From Corynebacterium tuberculostearicum (GTDB lineage Bacteria > Actinomycetota > Actinomycetes > Mycobacteriales > Mycobacteriaceae), in contig NZ_CP065972.1 in NCBI RefSeq assembly GCF_016127015.1, forward strand, positions 1,488,001-1,552,000: DNA of 64,000 nucleotides. Direction: 5' to 3'. The position numbers and the translations under genes were made by a program. Shown one piece after another: positions 53,892-62,380 of the stretch. The notes beneath the pieces are model-generated. The model ran no database searches. It was not told the DNA's origin and saw nothing but the letters and a program-made list of their open reading frames with translations. Within the stretch, counting starts at the first letter, position 1; each line of letters begins with the position of its first letter.

Positions 53892-54941
53892 TTACTCGCA
53901 CTGCTCGCCGGCCAAAATTTCGCTCACATACCGTGCAACGGCAGAGACCTTAGAAATTGTTCCCGAGTAATCCATAAAGGTAGGCCCCACCACGCCGAGA
54001 CCACCCAGTGTGGCCACCTCATCGCCGGTGCCAAGGCCATAGCCCGTAGCTACCACGGAGGCTTGGCGCAGCTGGTCTTCCTCGTTTTCCTCGCCGATAA
54101 CCACGGAGACGTTGCCGAGATCCGGCACGCGGGCGAGCAGCTTGAGGACGACGACCTGTTCTTCTAACGCTTCGATAATTTTGGGTAAACCTTCCGGGAA
54201 CTCGCGCGCCACGCGCGTCAGGTTGGAGGCACCGGCCATAATCAGCCGGTCGGAGGGTTGTTCCACCAGCGTCTCGATGAGCGTGGTGGCCACCTTGAGC
54301 ACGTGGTGGCGGATATCCAAGGGGGCGTCATCGACGAGGTGGGCGAGCTCTACGGAGGCGTCGCTAAGCGTCTTGCCCACCAGCGCGCTATTGACGATGT
54401 CGCGCAAGCGGAAGGTTTGGTCTTGGTCGATGATTTCATCGAGCTCCACATTGCGCTGGTCCACGCGGCCGTTATCGGTGATAAGCACCAGCAGCAGGCG
54501 CACTGGGGACAGCGCCACGACCTCGCAGTGCTTAACACGCGAGACCTTGAGGTTGGGCAGCTGGACGACGGCCGCTTGCTTCGTCACCTGCGCCAATAAC
54601 TGCACCGAACGGCGCAGCACGTCCTCCAAGTCGACGCCGCCTTCCAAGAAGTTGAGCATCGCGCGGCGCTCTGGGGCCGACAGCGGCTTGACCTCATGCA
54701 GCGAGTCGACAAAGTGGCGGTAGCCCTGCTGGGTGGGCACGCGGCCGGAACTAGCGTGCTGCTGGGAGATAAGGCCCTGGGATTCGAGCACGGCCATGTC
54801 ATTGCGGATGGTGGCCGAGGAGACGCCCAATTGGTAGCGCTCCAAGAGCGACTTAGAGCCAACGGGCTCCTGGGAGGCAATATAGTCCGCCACGATGGCG
54901 CGCAGGACTTCCTTGCGGCGGGCATCGGTTGAGGTAGACAC
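53892..54941 (-). CDS. hrcA: Heat-shock repressor HrcA
   Basis: Represses chaperone genes by binding CIRCE elements. The 349-residue protein has the N-terminal winged helix ([65 protein letters not shown]), the central domain and C-terminal [21 protein letters not shown] end. I saw no CIRCE (TTAGCACTC...GAGTGCTAA) directly upstream, so its targets are probably groE genes elsewhere. A decayed gene lies just upstream. Confidence 0.95.
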   Translation of the reverse strand: MSTSTDARRKEVLRAIVADYIASQEPVGSKSLLERYQLGVSSATIRNDMAVLESQGLISQQHASSGRVPTQQGYRHFVDSLHEVKPLSAPERRAMLNFLEGGVDLEDVLRRSVQLLAQVTKQAAVVQLPNLKVSRVKHCEVVALSPVRLLLVLITDNGRVDQRNVELDEIIDQDQTFRLRDIVNSALVGKTLSDASVELAHLVDDAPLDIRHHVLKVATTLIETLVEQPSDRLIMAGASNLTRVAREFPEGLPKIIEALEEQVVVLKLLARVPDLGNVSVVIGEENEEDQLRQASVVATGYGLGTGDEVATLGGLGVVGPTFMDYSGTISKVSAVARYVSEILAGEQCE

Positions 54942-54951
54942 TATGGCGCTC

Positions 54952-55235
54952 CTATTCGCTTCGGCGAATGATAAATTCTTTAATTTTCGGGACGGTGTAC
55001 CGGACTTTACCGTGCTCAGGGGAATAAATGAGACCTTTGTTTATGAGCTTAGCCCGAACCGGACCAAGAGCCTTATTATCCTTCCCCAGGCGTTCACCGA
55101 TTTCTTTTGTTTCCGCTGAACCATCGCCTAAGGCTGCCATGGCACTGAGCTAGTCCCTTTCAGCTGGCGTAGCTCGATCCCAGCGAGCTTGGAAGAAGCT
55201 TGCGCCTGAAGGAACCAGTCCACCAGTCACGGCAA
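54952..55235 (-). pseudogene. 3' remnant of an AAA-family ATP-binding protein
   Basis: The minus strand reads GGLVPSGASFFQARWDRATP, AERD, an in-frame TAG, then [54 protein letters not shown]. This resembles the C-terminal winged-helix part of a widespread actinobacterial AAA ATPase (from memory, usually reading AERDYL at the stop position). A stop also closes the frame just upstream, so about three quarters of the gene is gone. The last 62 codons form an open frame from ATG 55140, but no function is expected. Confidence 0.7.
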
Positions 55236-55339
55236 AAGACTAACAAGAAAATGGCGGAATAACAGGTTTCTCATCGACTGAGTCAAAACTAACGGGTTTG
55301 GTTTCTACTGAACTAAGTCTAAAGGTCTGGAAACGAGAA

Positions 55340-56479
55340 TTAGGTTTCTTCGGCGACGAGGAGATCGGTAATGATTCCATCGGCCAGCAGGCGGCCGGGC
55401 TTGGTGATGCGCACGCGATCGCCGGCGCGCTCGAGCAGACCGCGGCCGATGAAGCGCTCGAGGGCCGGGGCAGCGTGGGCATCGAGCCAGGCCTCCGGGA
55501 TGCCCTCGCGCAGGCGCAGGCCGAGCATGATTTTCTCCATGTGGCGGTCGGCCTCAGTGAGCGTTTCGGTTTCCTTAATGGGCAGCTCTCCGCGGCCGAG
55601 GGCGTCGATATAGCGCGAGGGGTGCTTGACGTTAAAGAAACGCTCGTTGCCCAAGTGCGAGTGGGCACCGGGGCCTGCGCCCCACCAGTTGCCATCTACC
55701 CAGTAGATGCGATTGTGCTCGCACTCGCCGCCGGGCTTGGACCAGTTGGAGACCTCGTACCACTCGAAGCCTTCAGACTCGAGGGTGGAGGAAATCATCT
55801 CATAGCGCCGTGCCAGCACGTCCTCGTCCGGTGCGGGCAGGATACCTTTATTAACCTTGCGAGCCATGCGGGTGCCGTCTTCCACGATGAGCGAATAAGC
55901 ACTGACGTGGTCCACACCGGTCTCTAATACGCGGTCTAGCGTCTCGCGCACATTGTCATCGGTTTCGGTGGGCGTGCCATAGATCATGTCCAGGTTGACG
56001 TGCTCGAAGCCGGCGGCTCGGGCCTCGCGGGCGGCGTCGAAGGCGCGTCCGGGGGTGTGGGCGCGTTCCAGGACTTGGAGAACGCCCGGGGATGCGGACT
56101 GCATGCCGAGGCTGATGCGGGTATAGCCGGCGTCGGCAAGCTGGGCAAAATACTCCGGTGAGGTGGACTCCGGGTTGGATTCGGTGGTGACCTCCGCCCC
56201 TGGCGCCAATCCGAAGGTGGAGCGGACGGTATTGAGGATCCGGGTCAGCCCCTGCCCGCCCAGCAAGGAAGGCGTGCCGCCGCCGATGAAGACGGTCTCG
56301 GCCGGGCGGCCTACGCGCGCGGCCGCCAACTCCAGCTCGCGCTCCAAGGCATCCAGATAAGGTCCGGTGAGATCGCGCGGGCTGCCCAACTCGCCCGGAG
56401 TATAGGTATTGAAATCGCAATAGCCACAGCGAGTGGCGCAGAAGGGAACGTGAATATAAAGCCCGAAGGGTTCAGTCAT
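55340..56479 (-). CDS. hemW: Heme chaperone HemW (radical SAM)
   Basis: Binds heme for delivery to haemoproteins; formerly annotated as oxygen-independent coproporphyrinogen oxidase. The 379-residue protein has the radical SAM motif with Cys14, Cys18 and Cys21 (FCATRCGYCDF), GGGTPSLL, ESNPES, the RISLGMQSASP segment and a C-terminal HemN-like domain (GLRLREGIPEAWL). The extra Cys of true HemN (CxxxCxxCxC) is absent. It is positioned after hrcA, as in related genomes. Confidence 0.93.
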   Translation of the reverse strand: MTEPFGLYIHVPFCATRCGYCDFNTYTPGELGSPRDLTGPYLDALERELELAAARVGRPAETVFIGGGTPSLLGGQGLTRILNTVRSTFGLAPGAEVTTESNPESTSPEYFAQLADAGYTRISLGMQSASPGVLQVLERAHTPGRAFDAAREARAAGFEHVNLDMIYGTPTETDDNVRETLDRVLETGVDHVSAYSLIVEDGTRMARKVNKGILPAPDEDVLARRYEMISSTLESEGFEWYEVSNWSKPGGECEHNRIYWVDGNWWGAGPGAHSHLGNERFFNVKHPSRYIDALGRGELPIKETETLTEADRHMEKIMLGLRLREGIPEAWLDAHAAPALERFIGRGLLERAGDRVRITKPGRLLADGIITDLLVAEET

Positions 56480-56593
56480 GGATAAAACCCTAATAGGGAG
56501 GGAACAAAATGGCCGAAAGCAGGGTTAAGCATGTAGTATGTTTCCATCTTCCCAAGTAGAAAGGCACCCTCAGTGGAACCTCCGAGTCGATGT

Positions 56594-56620
56594 CCCTACC
56601 TCCTTCTAGGCGGTGGGGAG
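56594..56620 (+). promoter_or_regulatory. Leader hairpin covering the CNNM gene's ribosome binding site
   Basis: CCCTACCTCC (56594-56603) can pair with GGCGGTGGGG (56609-56618) over ten positions with one mismatch and one G-U, loop TTCTA. The right arm contains most of the Shine-Dalgarno sequence GGGGAG (56615-56620) of the ATG at 56627. It could be the expression platform of a riboswitch or thermosensor; no known class is recognised. Confidence 0.5.
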
Positions 56621-56626
56621 TAAATC

Positions 56627-58021
56627 ATGTTATCGGCTATTGTGATGATCCTGGCCGGCTTCGTAGTCATTGGCCTCATCATCGTCGCGAATGCATACTT
56701 CGTGGCCCAGGAATTTTCTTTCATGTCCGTGGACCGCACACAGCTGCGGACCCAGGCTGCTGAGGGGGATAAAACGGCACAGCGCGCGCTGGCTATTACT
56801 CAGCAGACCTCCTTCATGCTCTCCGGCGCGCAGCTTGGTATTACGATTACCGGCCTGCTCATCGGCTATGTCGCGGAGCCGCTCGTAGGCCAGGGACTAG
56901 GGACGTTACTCGGCGGCGTCGGTGTTCCGTCCGCGGTGTCTGTCACCGTGGGCACCATCGCGGCGCTTTTCATCTCCACGATTGCAACCATGCTCTTCGC
57001 GGAGCTTTTCCCCAAGAACTACACCATCGCCGCCCCCATGAAGACGGCGCGCTGGCTGGCCGCATCCACGCAAATCTACCTGCGGATTTTCGGCTGGCTC
57101 ATCCACTTCTTTGAGTATTCTTCCAATGCCATCCTCAAGATCTTCGGCATCGAGCCGGTGGAAGACGTCGATTCCTCCGCCACCGCCGATGACTTGGAAT
57201 CCATCGTGGATTCCTCCCACGAGGCTGGCGATCTGGATGAAGATACCTACATGGTGCTAGACCGTCTACTGGACTTCCCTGAGCACGACGTAGAGCACGC
57301 CATGATCCCGCGCTCCCGTGTGGACGTCATTGATCCGGACACCACCCTTGGTGAGGTTCGCGAGATGATGTCTACCGACCACACGCGCTACCCCGTCATC
57401 GATGACGAACATAACCCGGTGGGCGTGGTGCATCTTATCGACGTCCTGGGAAGCGACCTTCCCGCCGCCACCAAGGCCACCAGTATCATGCAGGAACCCG
57501 TGGTGGTCCCTGAGTTGATGCCGCTGCCGGATGTGGTGGACGAGCTGCGCGATAGTGACCAGAAGATGGCCTGTGTCATCGATGAGTACGGTGGCTTCGT
57601 AGGCATCGTGACCATGGAGGACTTGGCCGAGGAAATCTTGGGCGATGTCACCGATGAGCACGATATCGAAGAAACCGAGGAAATCACCGAACAGGACGAT
57701 TCCCACTGGGTGGTGGATGGCGATACGCCGATTGATGAGATCGAGCGCGCCATCGGCCACGACCTGCCTGAGGGCGACTTCGAGACCGTCGCCGGCCTCA
57801 TCATCGCCCACTCCGGTGCGCTGCCCGAGGTAGGCGAGGAACACACCATCCAGCTCGAAGCCGAGCCCGATGACTGGGTGGACCACGATGAGGCGCCCGT
57901 TCGCTCCATCCGCCTGCGGGTGCAAGAGGTGGACCGCCACGTGCCGTCCGTCCTTGCCATCGAGCTGGTGGAGGATTACTCCGACCACTCCGATGATGAC
58001 GATGAGAAGGAGGATGCATAA
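56627..58021 (+). CDS. CNNM/CorC-type membrane protein (DUF21-CBS-CorC_HlyC)
   Basis: The 464-residue protein has four hydrophobic segments in a DUF21/CNNM domain (residues 1-190: AIVMILAGFVVIGLIIVANAYFV, then QLGITITGLLIGYVAEP, and the segment to LFPKNYTIA), a pair of CBS domains (about 215-345: VEHAMIPRSRVDVIDPD, IDEYGGFVGIVTMEDLAEEI) and a C-terminal CorC_HlyC domain (HWVVDGDTPIDEIERAI). Such proteins are linked to magnesium export or homeostasis and bind Mg-ATP in the CBS pair. Its stop overlaps the next gene (TAATG). A hairpin masks its ribosome binding site. Confidence 0.92.
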   Translation: MLSAIVMILAGFVVIGLIIVANAYFVAQEFSFMSVDRTQLRTQAAEGDKTAQRALAITQQTSFMLSGAQLGITITGLLIGYVAEPLVGQGLGTLLGGVGVPSAVSVTVGTIAALFISTIATMLFAELFPKNYTIAAPMKTARWLAASTQIYLRIFGWLIHFFEYSSNAILKIFGIEPVEDVDSSATADDLESIVDSSHEAGDLDEDTYMVLDRLLDFPEHDVEHAMIPRSRVDVIDPDTTLGEVREMMSTDHTRYPVIDDEHNPVGVVHLIDVLGSDLPAATKATSIMQEPVVVPELMPLPDVVDELRDSDQKMACVIDEYGGFVGIVTMEDLAEEILGDVTDEHDIEETEEITEQDDSHWVVDGDTPIDEIERAIGHDLPEGDFETVAGLIIAHSGALPEVGEEHTIQLEAEPDDWVDHDEAPVRSIRLRVQEVDRHVPSVLAIELVEDYSDHSDDDDEKEDA

Positions 58022-59079
58022 TGACCGAGTCTTGGTGGTTTAACCTCCTCGTTACCCTGCTTATCATCGCCGCTTCCGGCTTCTTTGTGATTATCGAGTT
58101 CTCCTTGATGGGCGCTCGCCGCAACCGCTTGGAAGAGGATGCGGAAAACTCCCGTACCGCCCGCGCCGGCCTGCGCTCGCTCAATGAGCTGACCATCATG
58201 CTCGCCGGCGCGCAGCTGGGCATTACCGCCGCCACCTTTGTGCTAGGCGCTGTGACCAAGCCCTGGGTGCACCACCTGCTCATGGCACCGCTGGAGGCCG
58301 CGGGCCTGCCGCTGGGCATTGCCGACGTCGTCAGCTTCCTCCTCGCACTCTTCATCGTCACCTTTCTTCACCTCGTGCTGGGTGAAATGGCGCCGAAGTC
58401 CTGGGCAATTACCCACCCGGAGACCGCCCTGCAGTTCATCGCGGTCCCCGCACGTGGCTTCGTGTGGATCTTCCGCCCGCTGCTGAAGTGGATCAACGTC
58501 ATGGCCAACAAAATGGTGTCCCTGGCTGGCGAAGAGCCCGTCGACCGCGCCGGTGCGGCCGGCTACGACGCCGAAACCCTGCGCACCTTGGTCGAGCACT
58601 CCCGCGAGACCGGTGCGTTGGACGATGAGTCTGCTAACCAGATTTCTGATGTCATCGAGTTGGAAAACTCCACCGTGGGCGCCATGGCCCGCGAGCACGG
58701 CTCTGAGGTAGTGCCCCTGCCTTCCGACGCCACCGTGGAAGACCTCCAAGACCTCGTTGTGCGCAAGAACATCATGCGCGTGCTGGTCTTTCCTAAGGAT
58801 TCCCGCGTCCCGCGCGTGGTCCACGTGCGCGATACCCTGCTGGCCGAGCCGGAGACTCCGGTACTCGAGTTCTCCCGCCCTGCCCTGTCCGTGTCTTCTT
58901 CCACCACCGTGCAAAAGACACTGGACCACATGCGTGCGCGCAATGAACAGCTCGTCATGGTGGGCAAGGCCGATAAGGACAATGCCGTATGGATCCTTAC
59001 CTGGGATGACATCATGGGCCAGCTATGGCCGCAGATTACCGAGCAGCTAGACAAGGTCACCCCTCCCCCGGCCGTCTAG
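58021..59079 (+). CDS. Second CNNM/CorC-type membrane protein, shorter
   Basis: The 352-residue paralogue of the preceding gene has the DUF21/CNNM domain (NLLVTLLIIAASGFFVIIEFSLMG, QLGITAATFVLGAVTKP, LVLGEMAPKSWAI) and a CBS pair, but ends after it (LTWDDIMGQLWPQI) without the CorC_HlyC domain. The tandem long-short arrangement is common in actinobacteria, and the two probably form a hetero-dimer. It starts within the stop of the first gene, so it is translated with it. Confidence 0.92.
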   Translation: MTESWWFNLLVTLLIIAASGFFVIIEFSLMGARRNRLEEDAENSRTARAGLRSLNELTIMLAGAQLGITAATFVLGAVTKPWVHHLLMAPLEAAGLPLGIADVVSFLLALFIVTFLHLVLGEMAPKSWAITHPETALQFIAVPARGFVWIFRPLLKWINVMANKMVSLAGEEPVDRAGAAGYDAETLRTLVEHSRETGALDDESANQISDVIELENSTVGAMAREHGSEVVPLPSDATVEDLQDLVVRKNIMRVLVFPKDSRVPRVVHVRDTLLAEPETPVLEFSRPALSVSSSTTVQKTLDHMRARNEQLVMVGKADKDNAVWILTWDDIMGQLWPQITEQLDKVTPPPAV

Positions 59080-59177
59080 TTCCTGCCGCGACCTCGCCCG
59101 CGCCCGTGCCCGCTTCATTGTGGCCGGCGCGGGCTTTGCCGTTTTGCACCCACTCGCAAGGCCTGTTGCCCTCGACT

Positions 59178-59252
59178 GTGGATAACTGTGGCCGTAACTT
59201 TCCCAGCCGCCACTTCGCTCACTCGCCTTTCTCTGCAGCCTTGTTATCCACA
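59178..59252. other. Pair of inverted consensus DnaA boxes
   Basis: TGTGGATAA at 59178-59186 and TTATCCACA at 59244-59252 are both perfect DnaA-box 9-mers in opposite orientation, in the 230-base gap after the second CNNM gene. A pair may bind DnaA, but two boxes do not make an origin and no AT-rich unwinding region is visible. Confidence 0.35.
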
Positions 59253-59306
59253 GGCCCGGCCGCCACCTCCTCGCGCCGGCCGGCAACGTGCCCTTTCCTA
59301 GGAGGC

Positions 59307-60179
59307 ATGACACCACCACTGACCAATATCGACTCCATCCGCGCCAACCACCCCACCTTCTGGACCGACCTGAAAAACGGCACCTACCTCAAACTCGCAC
59401 CGCGCATCGCAGTCCGGCGCGATCACTACCATTGCCTCGACTTCCCCTCCCAGCTGCGCCTTCGCGCCATCGCCGCGGCCCGCAGCGCCTATACCGCGGT
59501 GCTCATCTCCAAGTCCGCCGCCCGCGTACACGGACTGTGGGTCATCGCCACAGCCGAGGAAAAGATTGAAATGGCCCTTCCCACCAATACGCTTCCCCAC
59601 AAGGACCGCCGCCGTCCCGAGCGCATTTATCGCAAGGCTTCCCTTCCCGAGCCCGTCCTCGTGGACGGCACCCGCTGCGTTTCCAAGGCCCGCGCGGTTA
59701 TCGACGTCGCCCGCTACCACGGCTTCACCGACGGCCTCATCGCCGCCGACTCGGCTTTGCGTTCCGGCCTCAGCCGGGAAGACCTCAAGGAAGAGTTTGC
59801 CCGCATGGGCCGGGTGCGCAATAGCTGCATCGTCCGTGCCGTAATCCACCACGCCTCACCTCTTTCCCGCTCTCCCTACGAGTCTTTCGCCCGCGCCCTC
59901 CTCATTGAGGCCGATTTCCCCTGGCCCATGTTCTTCGAGGCGCCGTTCACCGCGTTGCCCGGCATCACGACCGCCCTATGCATCAACAACGCCTACCTCA
60001 TCGACATAATCCCCGCGAAGGCGCTTGCCCATCAGCGTGAGCGGCACCGACGGCTGCGGGAGGCCGGCTTCACCATTCTCTGCTATACCCCTCGGCAGCT
60101 CATCGACCACCCCACTCTTTTCCTGAGCGACCTCATTTCCACCATCACCGCCAGACAAAAGGCTGCGCGTTCTGCCTAA
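59307..60179 (+). CDS. DUF559/AbiEi-like protein of unknown function
   Basis: The protein is 290 residues from ATG at 59307; AGGAGG lies only one base upstream, unusually close. The sequence follows a layout seen in many actinobacterial proteins annotated as AbiEi-like or DUF559: a region with SKSAARVHGLWVI, then VSKARAVIDVARYHGFTDGLIAADSALRSG, and a C-terminal restriction-endonuclease-like part (SPYESFARALLIEADFPWP, YLIDI, HRRLREAGFTILCYT). The Glu of YESFAR and the Asp of LIDI would be nuclease-fold residues, but Lys is not clear. Role unknown; possibly defence-related by family resemblance. Confidence 0.7.
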   Translation: MTPPLTNIDSIRANHPTFWTDLKNGTYLKLAPRIAVRRDHYHCLDFPSQLRLRAIAAARSAYTAVLISKSAARVHGLWVIATAEEKIEMALPTNTLPHKDRRRPERIYRKASLPEPVLVDGTRCVSKARAVIDVARYHGFTDGLIAADSALRSGLSREDLKEEFARMGRVRNSCIVRAVIHHASPLSRSPYESFARALLIEADFPWPMFFEAPFTALPGITTALCINNAYLIDIIPAKALAHQRERHRRLREAGFTILCYTPRQLIDHPTLFLSDLISTITARQKAARSA

Positions 60180-60211
60180 GTCCACGCTTCCTGCCTCCCG
60201 CCTTCCTCTAC

Positions 60212-60281
60212 CCCTCCCTTCGCGCTCACCAGCGGCGCTTTCGCCGCGGAATCTGCTGCGCCGGTGAGCGCGAAGGGAGGG
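60212..60281 (+). terminator. Long inverted repeat after the DUF559-like gene
   Basis: CCCTCCCTTCGCGCTCACC (60212-60230) and its exact complement (60263-60281) form a 19-base stem; GGCGC/GCGCC extends it inside. It follows the gene stop by 32 bases. There is no T-run, so it may act as a 3' stabiliser or terminate by stalling. Confidence 0.55.
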
Positions 60282-60332
60282 CGATGGCGAATGCCTCGCA
60301 AGAGAATCCACCGAAACTTCGCCCGCAATAAG

Positions 60333-60370
60333 GAAGAGCCTCCGCGAGCATATGCTCGCGGAGGCTCTTC
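60333..60370 (-). terminator. Terminator of the collagen-like gene
   Basis: A perfect 38-base palindrome (GAAGAGCCTCCGCGAGCAT and complement) lies 32 bases beyond the stop; on the minus strand CCTTATT follows. Confidence 0.8.
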
Positions 60371-60401
60371 TGTTTCCAGCTCATGCCTCAACAGGAAGGT
60401 C

Positions 60402-62036
60402 TTACTGGTTGATGCGCCATGGGACGCTGTTCTTCGGCAGCATACCGTGGGTGTAGAGGTAGTCAATGGTGGACAGGATGCCCAGCACCGTGCCGCCGCC
60501 TACGAGTGCAGCCAGGAAGGAGAACCCTGCGACGGAAGACATGTCTGCGTCCTTGCCGTCCTTACCGTTGATGCCATCGCGGCCGTCACGTCCGTCTCGC
60601 CCATCACGCCCGTCGCGGCCGTCCTTACCGTCCTTACCGTCCTGGCCATCCTTGCCATCGCGACCATCGCGGCCATCGTGGCCGTTCTCGCCATCCTTAC
60701 CATCACGACCATCACGACCATCACGACCATCACGACCGTCGCGGCCATCCTGGCCATCCTTACCATCTACGCCGTCCTGGCCGTCCTTTCCGTCCTGGCC
60801 GTCTTTGCCTGGAACAACCGCAGCTTCGGTAGCGGAAGGCTCGGTGGATTCCTCAGAGGTCGGCTCTTCGGTAGCCGTTTCTTCTGCAGAGGTCTCCTCG
60901 GTGGAGGTCTCTTCTGCGGACTCGGATGGGGTGGTCTCTTCAGAGGTAGCATCCTCAGAAGCCGGAGCCTCGGAAGTGGTCTCTTCAGAAGTAGCTTCCT
61001 CGGAAGTGGTCTCCTCGGAGGAAGGCTCCTCAGACGGCTGGTCCTTGGTCTTCTTACCGTTGAGCATATCGGAGCACAGCTGGCCAGCCGGGGCGTTCAC
61101 GGCCGCGAGATTGGAAGCTGCGGTGGAGATGTTGTTCAGGGAGTCTTCGATGCTCTTCTGCTGGTCCTTGCTCAGCTTCAGGTCGCCAGCTACGCCCGCG
61201 CCAGGAACCAGGCCTGCGATGGTAACGGCTGCATTGAAGAGCTTCAGGATTGCCGTGGTGCCCTTGCCAAAGACGCCGTCGGCGAACTTAAGCAGGCCGG
61301 AGACGGTCTTCTTAGCGGCATCCGGGTTGTTCATATCAACGTCGGCATCGGCGTTGTCGATGCGGCCGATGGCCATGCCCTGGGCGCGGGAGAGGTCCCA
61401 GGTAACCGTCTTGTCCTTTTCGCCTTCCTTGACCAGCTTGGCAATGCCGTCCCAGGTCTTGCCGGAAATCTTGTCAATGAAGTCAGACGGAACCAGGTCA
61501 CCGACGACCGGGATGATTTCCCAGACAGTCTTGAGGATCTTTTCGCCGCCATCGTAGAAGGCCTTAGCCAAGGCAAGCTTGAGGTCGAGCATGTTGCCTT
61601 CCTTGTCAGGGGCATCAGTGACCTCACAGACGAGCTTGTCCTTCTGCTCATCCTTGACCACCTTGACGTTGACGTCGCCGTTGGAGGCCTCAGTCTGTGC
61701 GAGTTCCTCGAGGGTGGTTGGCTTTGCAGACTCCTTGGAAGCCGGAGCCTCGGCGGTCTCCTCCGCGCCGTCTACGGCGTACGGGGTGATGGACTCGGCG
61801 GCGTCTTCTTCTGCGTCGAGTTCTTCCATCGCCTTATCGCCGGCGTTGTTTTCCTCCAGCAGGTTGCCGTCCTCATCGAATTCGATGCCGTTGAGGCTTA
61901 CGGTATCGTCGGTGGTCTTTTCTTCGACGAAGGTGGTGTCATCGGCTGCAACGGCGGTAGGAACAACGGTAATGGAAGAGAAGGTGGCTACGGCCACTGC
62001 GCTGGCAATGAGGCGAGAAGTTCGGCGTGCGCCCAT
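60402..62036 (-). CDS. Secreted collagen-like repeat protein with C-terminal membrane anchor
   Basis: The 544-residue protein has a signal peptide (SRLIASAVAVATFSSITVVP, cut near AVAADD), a globular N-terminal part to about 340 with helical stretches (VWEIIPVVGDLVPSDFIDK) and possibly paired Cys, a Glu/Ser/Thr stalk (SEEPSSEETTSEEATSEE), then 29 Gly-X-Y triplets (residues about 408-494), nearly all Gly-X-Asp with X = Lys, Gln or Arg, and a C-terminal hydrophobic helix (GFSFLAALVGGGTVLGIL) with a short tail. The triplets should form a triple helix held by charge pairs rather than proline. ATG at 62036 with AGGGAG upstream. There is no LPxTG. It is probably a surface stalk or adhesin. Confidence 0.88.
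   Translation of the reverse strand: MGARRTSRLIASAVAVATFSSITVVPTAVAADDTTFVEEKTTDDTVSLNGIEFDEDGNLLEENNAGDKAMEELDAEEDAAESITPYAVDGAEETAEAPASKESAKPTTLEELAQTEASNGDVNVKVVKDEQKDKLVCEVTDAPDKEGNMLDLKLALAKAFYDGGEKILKTVWEIIPVVGDLVPSDFIDKISGKTWDGIAKLVKEGEKDKTVTWDLSRAQGMAIGRIDNADADVDMNNPDAAKKTVSGLLKFADGVFGKGTTAILKLFNAAVTIAGLVPGAGVAGDLKLSKDQQKSIEDSLNNISTAASNLAAVNAPAGQLCSDMLNGKKTKDQPSEEPSSEETTSEEATSEETTSEAPASEDATSEETTPSESAEETSTEETSAEETATEEPTSEESTEPSATEAAVVPGKDGQDGKDGQDGVDGKDGQDGRDGRDGRDGRDGRDGKDGENGHDGRDGRDGKDGQDGKDGKDGRDGRDGRDGRDGRDGINGKDGKDADMSSVAGFSFLAALVGGGTVLGILSTIDYLYTHGMLPKNSVPWRINQ
60555..60815 (-). repeat. Tandem 9-base repeat coding for Gly-X-Asp triplets
   Basis: About 29 units of the 9-base type GGx-xxx-GAC follow each other, including two runs of five Gly-Arg-Asp units. 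Such repeats change length by slippage or recombination, so triplet number probably varies between strains. Confidence 0.85.
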
Positions 62037-62380
62037 GGATTGACTCCCTGTAGATGTGGTTGAAGAAATTAATTACGCGCGCCGCGTGTGGATGGTGCTA
62101 GGCTACGGCGCTCGCTTGGACGGGGAATACCCTATAGCGCGTTGAGAGTATTTTCTACTTAGATTTTAAGGTTGATTCAGCAACAATACCGCTGGATACA
62201 CAACCCAACCCACTGAACAGGCATAACAGAAATAATATGGAACGGCTGTTAACCTAAAATTTCCCTAAATGCTTCCCCGAATTGGGGCACCCTAGCGCAG
62301 AAAACTTCAACGGCCACCGAGAGAGGGAATCTCGGTGGCCGTGAACATCCCCTTGCGTGAAACAAGGAAGTCTATGTGCG
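62037..62380. other. Gap upstream of the collagen-like gene
   Basis: The 344 bases hold the leader and promoter region of the collagen-like gene (minus strand), AT-rich between 62150 and 62275 with TAAAAT and TATAGGGT as -10 candidates, and at its right end the terminator of the next gene. No coding frame is convincing. Confidence 0.45.
62310..62342 (-). terminator. Terminator after the gene at 62381-63061
   Basis: ACGGCCACCGAGA and TCTCGGTGGCCGT form a perfect 13-base stem with a 7-base loop; on the minus strand TGAAGTTTTC follows, a moderate T-run. Confidence 0.7.

Noticed and set aside
54942..55000. CIRCE operator upstream of hrcA
   Set aside because: No TTAGCACTC/GAGTGCTAA pair is present in this stretch.
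56520..56626. Known magnesium (M-box) or manganese (yybP-ykoY) riboswitch before the CNNM gene
   Set aside because: The leader is too short and lacks the conserved motifs of either class; only the masking hairpin is supported.
60555..60815. Possible CRISPR array, because of dense short repeats
   Set aside because: Units are 9 bases long, contiguous and in frame as Gly-X-Y codons; no spacers.
60264..62063. 599-codon plus-strand frame with Ile/Thr-rich repeats opposite the collagen-like gene
   Set aside because: The repeats are the complement of the Gly-X-Asp coding repeat. The minus-strand protein has a signal peptide, ribosome binding site and terminator.
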